Source: CAVRUZ01 sp963724495 (lineage in GTDB: Bacteria > Actinomycetota > Actinomycetes > Propionibacteriales > DAIQRJ01). Taken from it: a stretch of 64,000 nt of DNA. Location: contig CAVRUZ010000002.1 in assembly GCA_963724495.1 (NCBI GenBank), positions 1,426,001 through 1,490,000 on the forward strand, in the 5' to 3' direction. Of this stretch, positions 52,699 to 61,013 are shown one piece after another. Made by a program: the position numbers and the translations under genes. The stretch's first letter is position 1, and every line of letters begins with the position of its first letter. The notes below the pieces were generated by a model that was not told the DNA's origin, searched no databases, and was given only the letters and a program-made list of their open reading frames with translations.

Positions 52699-52776
52699 CC
52701 GAACGCAGAACACCGCCGGACCTGACGTCACCGCACGAGAGACAGGCTCCTCGGTCCCGGAGAAGCGCACGGCCGG

Positions 52777-52995
52777 ATGCCTTGCGACGTCCGCTTCATC
52801 AGCGGCGGTCTGCTCGGGGTCTACGGCATCGTCCTGGTCATCGCCGGTGCGGTGAATTCCCGAGGGCGCGGCAGATCAATCTCTTGGCCGGCTTCGGCAT
52901 GCTGGCCACCGCTCTGGTCTTCGGCGCCTGGGCCCGGATCCTTCCGATCGTCATCCCCGAGGACTTCGAGGCGGAACAAGCCGGCCATCCACTGA
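52777..52995 (+). CDS. Small two-helix membrane protein (frame break)
   Basis: The first helix (FISGGLLGVYGIVLVIAGAV) is read from ATG 52777. The second (INLLAGFGMLATALVFGAWARILPIVIPEDF) is in a different frame beginning near 52870. Neither frame alone gives a sensible protein, while together they give a standard two-helix membrane protein of about 70 residues with an acidic C-terminus. The end given is the stop in the first frame; the second frame has no stop before the next gene. This break requires a lost base or two extra ones. Confidence 0.5.
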   Translation: MPCDVRFISGGLLGVYGIVLVIAGAVNSRGRGRSISWPASACWPPLWSSAPGPGSFRSSSPRTSRRNKPAIH

Positions 52996-53037
52996 TCGGA
53001 CTCCAGCCGAGGTGCTGGCTATCTGGCCCGGCCGAAA

Positions 53038-53051
53038 GGGACTTTGGTTAC
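53038..53051 (+). promoter_or_regulatory. DosR-like box upstream of DUF1918-DUF1876 gene
   Basis: GGGACTTTGGTTAC matches 11 of 14 positions of the DosR core palindrome GGGACTWWAGTCCC, with the left half perfect. It lies 79 bases upstream of the start of a DUF1876 protein; Rv1738 and Rv2632c of M. tuberculosis are DUF1876 members, and Rv1738 is in the DosR regulon. Confidence 0.45.
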
Positions 53052-53129
53052 TACCGCGAAGGATCCGCACGGAGTTGGCTTCCAGGGAGAGCCCGGTCGG
53101 ACGTCTGGGCGAACCCGGAAGGAAGCACC

Positions 53130-53609
53130 ATGAAGGCAGCCGTGGGTGACCGAATCGTGATCGCGTCCAACCGCCTGGACGGCGAGGTGCGCGACGGCAA
53201 AATCATCGAGTGCGAGAAAGCGGATGGATCGCCGCCTTACCTCGTCGAGTGGTCGGGCACCGGCCGCACGAGCCTGTTCTTCCCAGGGCCTGACGCTCAC
53301 GTCCAGCATCTCGGCGTCGGAGCCACGTCGGCACCCGAGCCGCCTCGGCACGTCAAGAAGTGGCACGTCGACCTGGACGTCTTCGAGTCCGGAGGCGAGA
53401 CCAGCGCCCACGCCGTGTTGGTCGCCGAGGTGCCGGGCATTGAGGCTCGAGGCAGCGCCCATCGCCTGCCGGGGCACCCCGACGTGCCGGAGATCGGGGA
53501 CGAGATAGCCGTTGCCCGGGCTCTGCACAGGCTGGCCGATCGGCTGCTCGGAGTGGCTTCGGACGACCTGACCGGTGTCGAAGGGCGTCCAGTCCGTATC
53601 GACCGGTAG
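53130..53609 (+). CDS. DUF1918-DUF1876 fusion protein
   Basis: 159 residues from ATG 53130 with GGAAGGAAG upstream. The N-terminal DUF1918 SH3-like barrel (about 1-65) reads MKAAVGDRIVIASNRLDGEVRDGKIIECEKADGSPPYLVEWSGTGRTSLFFPGPD. The C-terminal DUF1876 domain (about 75-155) reads KKWHVDLDVFESGGETSAHAVLVAE and DEIAVARALHRLADRLLGVASDDL; it is a dsRBD-like fold known from Rv1738, which structurally resembles ribosome hibernation factors. The two domains usually occur as separate proteins in actinobacteria. A role in hypoxia or stationary-phase survival is plausible, supported by the DosR-like upstream site. Confidence 0.85.
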   Translation: MKAAVGDRIVIASNRLDGEVRDGKIIECEKADGSPPYLVEWSGTGRTSLFFPGPDAHVQHLGVGATSAPEPPRHVKKWHVDLDVFESGGETSAHAVLVAEVPGIEARGSAHRLPGHPDVPEIGDEIAVARALHRLADRLLGVASDDLTGVEGRPVRIDR

Positions 53610-53821
53610 CTCGCTCACGCAGTGCACGCACATCGCGCCAGAGCCCCTGCCTGCCACCTTCGCGATCGCGGCTCTCAGACCTGCCCAACCGGGAGCTCGG
53701 CGAGTTGCTCCGTCGCCCTCGAGACGCGTCGTGCATCGACGCGAATCCGGTGTCTGGGTCGGACCGCGCTAGGGGCGGATTAGGTGCGCTGCTCCCTGGA
53801 CTCGACCGGTGACCAGAGTGC

Positions 53822-54539
53822 CTAACCGGCGCTCGACGTCTGTTCGACGGCGGCGGTGGCCAGCCGCAGGGCGCCCTCGGCGTCCACGCCGGCCGCCTCC
53901 GCCGCCCGGACCAGCTCGAGGAGCCTGGCCCCCACGACCAAGGTCTGCTCCCGCTGATCGCCAGCCCCTTCCGACGCGGCGCTTTCGAGGCCCGCGAGCG
54001 AGTGAGGTGACGTCCACGCCGCGTCGGTTCAGTCGGCGGAGCACCTTCTGGGCACGTGCCAGCGCCGGCAACGCGGCCGGGATGCCCTCGGCGACTCCGC
54101 CGGTGGTCGCCGGGTCCGCTGACCGCTCGTCCTGCTTGATCTGCTCCCACCTGACCTGCACGTCGCCCGCCGTGGCGGCTGCCGCCAGTTGCCCGTCGGC
54201 GTCGGGGAACACGTGCGGGTGACGCCGTCGCAGCTTGCGAGCGAGGCCCGACGCCACATCGTCGATCGTGAACCCGTCGGCACGTTCGCTGGCGACCCGG
54301 GCATGGAAGTACACCTGGAGCAGGACGTCACCGAGCTCGTCGGCGATCGCGGCGTCGTCGCCCTCGTCCAGGGCGGCGAGCGTCTCGTAGGTCTCCTCGA
54401 GCAGATACGGCGCGAGGGAGGCATGCGTCTGAGCCCGGTCCCACGGGCACCGGCGGCGCAACACGTCCATGACCTCGATCAGGTCCACCAGCGGAGCCCC
54501 CGAAGGAGGCGGTCTCGCCGGATCGTGGTCCGCGGTCAT
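53822..54539 (-). CDS. mazG: MazG nucleoside triphosphate pyrophosphohydrolase (frame break)
   Basis: An all-alpha NTP pyrophosphohydrolase that removes aberrant nucleotides. From ATG 54539: LIEVMDVLRRRCPWDRAQTHASL, then the metal-binding LLEETYETLAALDEGDDAAIADELGDVLLQVYFHARVA, then KLRRRHPHVFPD and VRWEQIKQDER, then LARAQKVLRRLNRRGVDV. The frame then fails near 53998. The neighbouring frame continues with a helical C-terminus, GARLLELVRAAEAAGVDAEGALRLATAAVEQ, ending at TAG 53822-53824. One extra base explains it (span 3n+1). It belongs to the mfd-mazG-lipoprotein-eno actinobacterial block. Confidence 0.9.
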
Positions 54540-54552
54540 CGAGGCGCGACGA

Positions 54553-55197
54553 TCAGCCGCCAGCCGGATCAGCGGGAACCGGATCGGCCGGAGCCACCAG
54601 TTGCCCGCCGCCGGCGATCAGCTGAGTCCCCGACCACGAACCGAGGCGCGGGTTGACGTAGACGCCGACCTCGTCGGTGATCACGCTCTGGTATTCGGTT
54701 GCTGCCGTCACGGGGTCCCCGCCACCGGCCTGCGGATCGGCCTGGACGAGCTTGTCGCCGACGGCCTGCCGCTGGATCGACCACCGGACCAGCTCATCGA
54801 GCCGCGATTCCGGGACGACGGTCGTCTGCATGCCCTCCTGGAACTCCGCGGAATTGCGGAGCTGTTCGGCCGTCAGCTCGACCTGGCTGGTACTCACCGT
54901 GACGCCGAGGCTGTCCGCTGCCCGGTCCATGAGGTCGCTGACCAGCAGCTGGGCGGCGATCTTCTGCCGGATGAGCGGGAGCTGGGCGCTGTCGATGCCC
55001 TGCTGGCCGGTCTGGTCGAGGTACTCGTTGGTGAGCGTGTCGAGCTCGTCCATCGAGTGGCTCGTGTCGCCGACGCGGACCGCGGTATTGCCGTTGTTGG
55101 CGCAGCCGCCGATCACGACGGCGAGCACGAGGGCGAGCGCTGCGGCTGCCAGTCGCAGCCGCCGAGGGCGGATCTGCGTCGAGGTCGTGATGTTCAC
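54553..55197 (-). CDS. SurA N-terminal-like lipoprotein
   Basis: 214 residues. A basic N-terminus and a hydrophobic stretch (LRLAAAALALVLAVVIGGC) end in a lipobox with Cys32, so the protein should be lipid-anchored outside the membrane. The mature part (NTAVRVGDTSHSMDELDTLTNEYLDQTG...) has the SurA-type N-terminal chaperone pattern with several helices and no visible prolyl-isomerase domain. A conserved neighbour of mazG and eno in actinobacteria. Probable envelope-protein folding role (inference). The 13-base gap to mazG suggests one operon. Confidence 0.85.
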   Translation of the reverse strand: MNITTSTQIRPRRLRLAAAALALVLAVVIGGCANNGNTAVRVGDTSHSMDELDTLTNEYLDQTGQQGIDSAQLPLIRQKIAAQLLVSDLMDRAADSLGVTVSTSQVELTAEQLRNSAEFQEGMQTTVVPESRLDELVRWSIQRQAVGDKLVQADPQAGGGDPVTAATEYQSVITDEVGVYVNPRLGSWSGTQLIAGGGQLVAPADPVPADPAGG

Positions 55198-55324
55198 CGG
55201 TCGGCTGTCCTCGTGTTCGCTGGTGCTGGACGGTTAGGAGCGGGCTGTCGGTTGGTTGACGGTGCCCGGCGAAGCCTAATCGCGGTTCAAGGCAGCGCTT
55301 CGGCGCAGCCCGCTCACCCCGTGG

Positions 55325-56641
55325 TCACCCGTTGATCATTCCAGCGCCCGCCGTGAGCCCGGTCGCTTCGTCCACGAGGATGAACGAGCCGGTGATCCGG
55401 TTCTTGGAGTACGGGTCGATGAGCAACGGGACGGTTGTGCGGAGCTGCACCCGCCCGATCTCGTTGAGACCCAGACTGTCAGCCTGCTGATCTCGGTGCA
55501 GGGAGTTGACGTTCAGCCGGTACTGGATGTTCTTGAGCAGCGCACGGCCGGTCCTGGTGGTGTGCTTGATCGACAGCTTCTGGCCAGCTCGCAGCGGCTC
55601 GGTGCTCATCCAGCACACCATCGCGTCGATGTCCTGGCTCGGCCGGGGGGCGTTGTTCACCCGGGCGATCATGTCGCCGCGGCTCACGTCGACGTCGTCC
55701 TCGAGCCGCACCGCCACCGACATCGGCGGGAACGCCTCGCTCAGCTCCCGGTCGAACAGGTCGATGCCCTCGATCCGGGACGTCATTCCCGAGGGCAGCA
55801 CGACGACCTCGTCGCCCGGCTTCATCACCCCGCCGGCCAGCTGTCCGGCATAGCCGCGATAGTCATGGTGGTCGTCGGACTTCGGCCGGATCACGTACTG
55901 AACCGGGAATCGGACATCGACAAGATCGCGGTCGCTGGCGACGTGTACGTGCTCCAGGTGGTGCAGCAGCGTCGGACCCTGGTACCAGGGCATGCTCGCG
56001 GACCGCTCGACCACGTTGTCGCCCTTGAGCGCAGAGATCGGGATGACCTCGAGATCGGGGACCGACAGCTTGGTGGCGAACGAGGTGAACTCGCTCTGGA
56101 TCTGGTCGAAGACCTCCTCGGAGTAGTCGACGAGGTCCATCTTGTTCACGCACAGGACAAGGTGCGGGACCCGCAGCAGCGACAGGATCACCGCATGCCG
56201 GTGCGACTGCTCGGTGAGCCCGTTGCGCGCGTCCACCAGCACCAGACCGAGGTCGGCGGTGGAGGCGCCCGTGACCATGTTGCGGGTGTACTGCACGTGG
56301 CCAGGCGTGTCGGCGATGATGAACTTGCGGTTCGGGGTCGCGAAGTACAGGTAGGCAACGTCGATGGTGATGCCCTGCTCGCGCTCTGACCGGAGCCCGT
56401 CGGTGAGCAGCGCGAGGTCGGTGTAGTCGTACCCCTTGCCGCGACTGGTCCGCTCGACGGCCTCGAGCTGGTCGGTGAAGGTCGACTTCGAGTCGAGCAG
56501 CAGGCGCCCGATCAACGTCGACTTCCCGTCGTCGACCGAGCCCGCCGTCGCGAACCGCAGGAGGTCCATCGATCGGCGCAGCACCTTGGGGGCGGCCCTC
56601 TGTTCGGTGGGTGCCGTCTGCTCGTTCGATGATGGGGACAT
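55325..56641 (-). CDS. cysN: Sulfate adenylyltransferase subunit 1 (GTPase)
   Basis: The EF-Tu-like regulatory subunit that couples GTP hydrolysis to APS formation by CysD. 438 residues. G1 is GSVDDGKST (34-42), switch I REQGITIDVAYLYFATP, G3 DTPGHVQYTRNM, G4 NKMD (VNKMDLVDY), and G5 SALKG. Two beta-barrel domains follow (DFRFPVQYV-like and KNIQYRLNVNSL). There is no C-terminal CysC fusion; APS kinase is a separate gene here. The ATG overlaps the cysD stop by four bases. Confidence 0.96.
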   Translation of the reverse strand: MSPSSNEQTAPTEQRAAPKVLRRSMDLLRFATAGSVDDGKSTLIGRLLLDSKSTFTDQLEAVERTSRGKGYDYTDLALLTDGLRSEREQGITIDVAYLYFATPNRKFIIADTPGHVQYTRNMVTGASTADLGLVLVDARNGLTEQSHRHAVILSLLRVPHLVLCVNKMDLVDYSEEVFDQIQSEFTSFATKLSVPDLEVIPISALKGDNVVERSASMPWYQGPTLLHHLEHVHVASDRDLVDVRFPVQYVIRPKSDDHHDYRGYAGQLAGGVMKPGDEVVVLPSGMTSRIEGIDLFDRELSEAFPPMSVAVRLEDDVDVSRGDMIARVNNAPRPSQDIDAMVCWMSTEPLRAGQKLSIKHTTRTGRALLKNIQYRLNVNSLHRDQQADSLGLNEIGRVQLRTTVPLLIDPYSKNRITGSFILVDEATGLTAGAGMING

Positions 56642-57555
56642 CAGAAGTAGCCCTCTTTCTTGCGGTCCTCCATGGCAGCTTCGGAGAACCTGTCGTCGCC
56701 ACGGGTGGCGCCCCGCTCGGTCACCAGCGCCACGGCGATCTCATCGACGATCTCCGCCGTGTTCGAGGCCGTCGACTCCACGCATCCGGTGAGGGTCAGG
56801 TCGCCGACCGTGCGGTAGCGCACCATCCGCACCGAGGCCGACTCACCGTTGCGCATGGGGTTGAAGTCGGACTCGGTGAGCAGCATCCCGTCACGCTCGA
56901 ACACGCTGCGCTCGTGGGCGAAGTAGATCGACGGGATCTCGAGCCGTTCGCGATGGATGTAGTGCCAGATGTCGAGCTCGGTCCAGTTGGACAGCGGGAA
57001 GACGCGCATGTGCTCGCCCTCGTGCATCCGGCCGTTGTAGAGACTCCACAACTCGGGCCGCTGGTTCTTGGGATCCCACTGGCCGAACTCGTCGCGATGG
57101 GAGTAGACGCGCTCCTTGGCGCGGGCCTTCTCCTCGTCGCGGCGCCCGCCCCCGAAAGCGGCGTTGAAGCCGCCGGCCTCGATGGCGGCGAGCAGCGTGC
57201 CGATCTGCAATCGGTTGCGGCTGGTCCTGCCGTCGTCGACGACGATGCCGTCCTTGATCGCCTGCTCGACGCCGGCGACGATCAGGCGGAGTCCCAGGCG
57301 GTCGATCCACGAGTCGCGTACGCGCGTGACCTCGTCGAAGTCGTAGCCGGTCTCGACCTGCATCACCGGGAACGGGACCTTCGCCGGATAGAAGGCCTTC
57401 TCGGCGAGCCGCAGCATCACGATCGAGTCCTTGCCGCCCGAGAACAGCAGCACCGGCCGTTCGAACTCCGAGACGGCCTCCCGGAAGATGTGGATGGACT
57501 CAGCCTCCAGCTGATCCAACTGACTCAACCGGTAATCGGCGTGCTCTCCCGCCAT
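56641..57555 (-). CDS. cysD: Sulfate adenylyltransferase subunit 2
   Basis: The catalytic ATP-pyrophosphatase-fold subunit that makes adenosine 5'-phosphosulfate. 304 residues from ATG 57555. The PP-loop is RPVLLFSGGKDSIVML. Other signatures are QVETGYDFDEV, AAFGGGRRDEEKARAKERVYSHRD, WDPKNQRPELW, HMRVFPLSNWTELDIWHYI and TLTGCVESTASNTAEIV. It forms the operon cysC-cysD-cysN with the TauE-type permease in front. Confidence 0.97.
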   Translation of the reverse strand: MAGEHADYRLSQLDQLEAESIHIFREAVSEFERPVLLFSGGKDSIVMLRLAEKAFYPAKVPFPVMQVETGYDFDEVTRVRDSWIDRLGLRLIVAGVEQAIKDGIVVDDGRTSRNRLQIGTLLAAIEAGGFNAAFGGGRRDEEKARAKERVYSHRDEFGQWDPKNQRPELWSLYNGRMHEGEHMRVFPLSNWTELDIWHYIHRERLEIPSIYFAHERSVFERDGMLLTESDFNPMRNGESASVRMVRYRTVGDLTLTGCVESTASNTAEIVDEIAVALVTERGATRGDDRFSEAAMEDRKKEGYF

Positions 57556-57602
57556 CGTGCTGGGTGCCCTCTCCGTCGCCGCCACTTCTGCAATGGGCGA
57601 GC

Positions 57603-58904
57603 CTAGCCGGAAGCTCGGCCCGGGGTCGGGATCGCTCGTCGGCCGGTCGGCAGATCGAGGAGGCCGGTCTTCCGGAGGGCGTCGGCCACGTCGCCAAGGG
57701 CGTCGGCGACGGTGCGTCCGGTGGTGTCGACCCGGACGTCTGCGTCCTCGGGAAGCTCGTAGGGCGAGGAGATGCCGGTGAACTCGGGTATCTCGCCGCT
57801 GCGCGCACGGGCGTACAGCCCTTTGCGGTCGCGGCGTTCGCACTCTTCGAGTGGGGTCGCGACATGGACGAGGAAGAACGCCGCTCCGGCATCGGTCGCC
57901 ATCGCGCGCACCTCCTTGCGGGTCGCGTCGAACGGCGCTATCGGGCTGCACACCGCAACGCCACCGTGGCGGGCGATCTCCGCGGCCACCCAGCCGATGC
58001 GGCGGATGTTGGTGATCCGGTCGGCAGCGGAGAACGTCAGGCCGGACGTCAGGTTTCGGCGGACAACGTCGCCGTCGAGGCTCGTGACCGTGCGCGTGCC
58101 CTGTTCCAGCAGGACGTCGACGAGGCCGCGGGCGAGCGTGGACTTGCCGCTGCCGGACAGCCCGGTGAAGAACAGCACGATCCCCTGCCGTTCGGCCGCC
58201 CGCCGGTCGGTCGCGACCACCTCGGCCACCGCGGCAGGTAGGTCGCCACCCGGCGCAAGGTCGATCACCGGGTCGTCGCCGGCGAAGGCGGCCACCACCC
58301 GACCTTCGAGTCCTGCGTCCGCAAAGGCGTCGTCGTGTGCGGGTAACGGCACCGCCACCACGCCGGCGCCGGTCACGCCCTCGGCCGCACTCAGCGTTGC
58401 CCGGATCAGCCCGACCGGGGTCACTCCTCGTGGTGTTCCGACCCCGACCAGCGCGAGCAGCACGACCGGGCCACCGACGTCGGCGATCCGGGCGAGCTGG
58501 CGGTCGGTGAGCGGCTCCCGCACCGCGACGAAGGTGGATCCCCGATGTCGCTCGCGCACCTGTCGAGGAGTCAGGCGGAGCCGCCGGAACGGCCCGTAGG
58601 TCGGCTGGGCCAACGCCACGATCTCGCCGGTCGGCAAGCCTTCGGCATCGACGCGCACCTGAGCGAGCGGCAGCCCTTCCGGATCGACCAGCTCCACCGC
58701 CCCCGCTGCAGCAGCAGGCTCCGACACGTCTGCGGGCAGGGTCAGCGTCACCGGAGAACCTGCAGCGTTGAAGCGGTCCAGGGGCGCGTAGGCACCGGCG
58801 AGCAGCAGATCGAGGTCGTCGAGTTCACGTTGGGTCGGGCAGTGCTGCGGCAGTGGGGAGGACAGCGGCTTGGGAGAGGACTCCGGGCTCGGCACGGCCG
58901 TCAT
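57603..58904 (-). CDS. cysC: Adenylylsulfate kinase with degenerate ATP-sulfurylase-like N-terminus
   Basis: APS kinase makes PAPS. 433 residues from ATG 58904, about twice the length of a simple CysC. The kinase domain (about 235-420) has P-loop FFTGLSGSGKSTLA (248-256), SLDGDVVRRNLTSGLTFS, the DRITNIRRIGWVAAEIARHGGVAVCSPIAPF segment and FFLVHVATPLEECERRDRKGLYARARSGEIPEFTGISSPYE. The first 225 residues (RELDDLDLLLAGAYAPLDRF, GEIVALAQPTYGPFRRLRL, REPLTDRQLARIADVGGPVVLLALVG) follow the PUA-plus-catalytic order of ATP sulfurylase but lack the HxGH motif, so the domain is probably inactive. Overlaps the permease gene by four bases. Confidence 0.92.
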   Translation of the reverse strand: MTAVPSPESSPKPLSSPLPQHCPTQRELDDLDLLLAGAYAPLDRFNAAGSPVTLTLPADVSEPAAAAGAVELVDPEGLPLAQVRVDAEGLPTGEIVALAQPTYGPFRRLRLTPRQVRERHRGSTFVAVREPLTDRQLARIADVGGPVVLLALVGVGTPRGVTPVGLIRATLSAAEGVTGAGVVAVPLPAHDDAFADAGLEGRVVAAFAGDDPVIDLAPGGDLPAAVAEVVATDRRAAERQGIVLFFTGLSGSGKSTLARGLVDVLLEQGTRTVTSLDGDVVRRNLTSGLTFSAADRITNIRRIGWVAAEIARHGGVAVCSPIAPFDATRKEVRAMATDAGAAFFLVHVATPLEECERRDRKGLYARARSGEIPEFTGISSPYELPEDADVRVDTTGRTVADALGDVADALRKTGLLDLPTGRRAIPTPGRASG

Positions 58905-59848
58905 CGTGGCAGCTTCGACGGGGTGGGTTTCGTCTCGTCCGGAAGCTCGACCTCCGGCACCTGCATCAGTCGTCGGCGGACGACGACCCACAACACGTTG
59001 CCGAAGACGAACGCTGCCAGCGCCGACGCGAAGACCCAGCCCGTGGGCAGTCCCAGGAGCTTCAACCCCGTCGCGAGGAGCACCAAGGCGAGAGCCCGGC
59101 GGATGATGCCGCCTGGCGCGCGGCTGGAGATCTGGGCACCGACGAAGGCACCGGGAATGGCCCCGATCAGAAGCGAGACTGCCAGTGCAAGCGAGAAGTC
59201 CCCGTAGAGGAGGTGGCTCACCGCGGCCGCCCCGACGAGTGGCACCGCCTGGACCAGGTCGGTGCCCACGAGTTCGGATGCGCGCAGAGCCGGGTGCATG
59301 AGCAGCAGGATCACGATGATCACCGATCCGGCCCCGACCGACGTCATGCCGACCAGGAGCCCCGCGAGCGCACCGAGGATCACCGTCGGCACCCGCTTGA
59401 CCACGATCTCGGGCGCGTGGGTCACGACGGCTGGGCCCTCGCCCAGCGCACTGCGCCGCCGGAGCATCTGCAACACCGCCCGCACGACCAGCCCGACGGC
59501 AGCGAGCAGCAACGCGACGCCGAGGAATCTCTTGAGGACGCCGTCGAGCTCGTCCTGGAACGGCAGGGCGCGAATCAGGAACACGCCGCAGAACGCAGCC
59601 GGCACCGATCCGATGCACAACCACAGCACCAGCCTGAGGTTCACGGTCCGCCGTTTGAGGTGGACCGCCGCACCGGCCGGCTTCATGAACAGCGAGACCA
59701 CGATGTCGCTCGAGATGGCCGTCAGCGTGTCGATCTTGAACAAGAACACCAGCATCGGCGTCATCAGCGCGCCGCCACCCATGCCGGTGAGGCCGACGAC
59801 GGTCCCGACGCACAGGCCGCCCGCGACCAGAGTCCACTCGATGCCCAT
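58901..59848 (-). CDS. TauE/SafE-family sulfite/organosulfonate exporter
   Basis: A 315-residue membrane protein with about eight helices in two repeats. The N-terminal GLCVGTVVGLTGMGGGALMTPMLVFLF carries the TauE glycine motif. The second repeat has AGLLVGMTSVGAGSVIIVILLL, then ASELVGTDLVQAVPLV and LLIGAIPGAFVGAQISSRAPGGIIRRALALVLLATGLKLL. Family members move sulfite, sulfoacetate, sulfate or related anions. Its place at the head of cysC-cysD-cysN makes a sulfur-oxyanion substrate likely. ATG 59848 or GTG 59851 is the start. Confidence 0.9.
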   Translation of the reverse strand: MGIEWTLVAGGLCVGTVVGLTGMGGGALMTPMLVFLFKIDTLTAISSDIVVSLFMKPAGAAVHLKRRTVNLRLVLWLCIGSVPAAFCGVFLIRALPFQDELDGVLKRFLGVALLLAAVGLVVRAVLQMLRRRSALGEGPAVVTHAPEIVVKRVPTVILGALAGLLVGMTSVGAGSVIIVILLLMHPALRASELVGTDLVQAVPLVGAAAVSHLLYGDFSLALAVSLLIGAIPGAFVGAQISSRAPGGIIRRALALVLLATGLKLLGLPTGWVFASALAAFVFGNVLWVVVRRRLMQVPEVELPDETKPTPSKLPR

Positions 59849-59931
59849 CACGGCGTAGAATCGTGTCCGGCAACGAGGCGGTGTAGACCGGTCACGACAG
59901 AGGTGCACGCGCTCGATGTGCAGCATCGCGC

Positions 59932-61009
59932 TCAGGCCACCTTCCGAAGGGCGTCCTGTGCCAACGCGAGGAGGGCGTGAGCACGGTCCGCCGTTGCACT
60001 GGCGCGTTCGGCAACGGCCTCGGACGCGACCATGGCCATGACCTCCTCGACCGGGTCGCCCGTACCACGCAGATTGACGGTCGCGGTCCAGCCGATGTCG
60101 CGCAAGAGCGGCTCGAACTTCCTCGAGTAGGCAAGTGCAACTGCGGGTGTCCCGACCGACAAGGCGTTCAGGCAGGCGTGCATCCGCGAGCCGATGACCA
60201 GGTTGGCACTGGCGACCGTGCGGCGCACATCCGCAAGAGAGCTGGGGATGATGACTTCCGGCTCGATCATCCAAGTCTTCGATGAAGGCCCGGATCGCCT
60301 GCCCGTCGTTGTCGGCGAAGTCCGATTCCAGGACATGGGCCAGCAACGACACTTGCCGGCCCGAGGCCAGCAGGCGGGCATAGAGCTGGTGGACAACGCG
60401 TCGGTAGGCCTCGTGGTCGACGTGCGGACTGGGGTGCCAGAGCAAGCCGGAGATGTTCAGCAGCACGTCGCGCGTCACCTGGCGCGGCGGAGCCTGGATC
60501 GCGAAGACGACGTCAGTGGTGACGACGTCAACCCTTCGGTGCAGCTGGCCAGAACGCTCGGCGCTCGTCGAGTCTCGAGCCATGACCAGCCTCGCGCTGG
60601 ACATGCTCCGGCGGGCCGAGAGTCGGCCGAGCCGGGTGGTGAAGGGCCCGATGGTCTGCGGACACATGACCAGGACCGTTCGAGAACGCCGCACCAGTTC
60701 AGCCAGTAGCGACATCGCGGCATGTCGGCTGCGTCCATAGATGTCGGCGAAGCTGTCACCGGCCCGGGTGTCCAGGACGAGATCGAAGCCCGCGAGCCAG
60801 CGCACCATTCCTCGACGCCTCGTCGCCAACTCCCGGAGGAGTGCCTTGGGGTCGCCAACGGGCATCGGCGCGTCGCGGCGCCCCCAGGTGAGGAAGGAGA
60901 ACTCGGCATCAGGCCACACCTGCCGGGCCAACGCTTCGGTGCCCTCAGCCAACGCGCGGACTCCGAGGTTGAAGGACCGGTCGTCCGCCCACAGGATCAG
61001 GATCCGCAC
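59932..61009 (-). CDS. Polysaccharide pyruvyl transferase family protein (frame break)
   Basis: GT-B-like pyruvyltransferases (WcaK/CsaB/AmsJ family) add ketal pyruvate from PEP to glycan residues. From GTG 61009: RILILWADDRSFNLGVRALAEGTEAL, then FDLVLDTRAGDSFADIYG, then LVMCPQTIGPFTTRLGR, then LNISGLLWHPSPHVDHEAYRRVV. Near 60265 the frame changes. The other frame continues with VIIPSSLADVRRTVASANLVIGSRMHACLNALSVGTPAVALAYSRKFEPLLRDIGW, the family's highly conserved C-terminal GSRMHA...YSRKF part. One extra base explains it (span 3n+1). Four bases after the FrhB-domain gene. Confidence 0.87.
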
Positions 61010-61013
61010 GTGT

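Noticed and set aside
53769..53832. Hairpin over the mazG stop (GGATTAGGTGCGC / GTGCCTAACCGGCG)
   Set aside because: Only about 12 of 17 positions pair with a long loop, weaker than the two strong hairpins. Mentioned only for the shared CCTAACCG motif.
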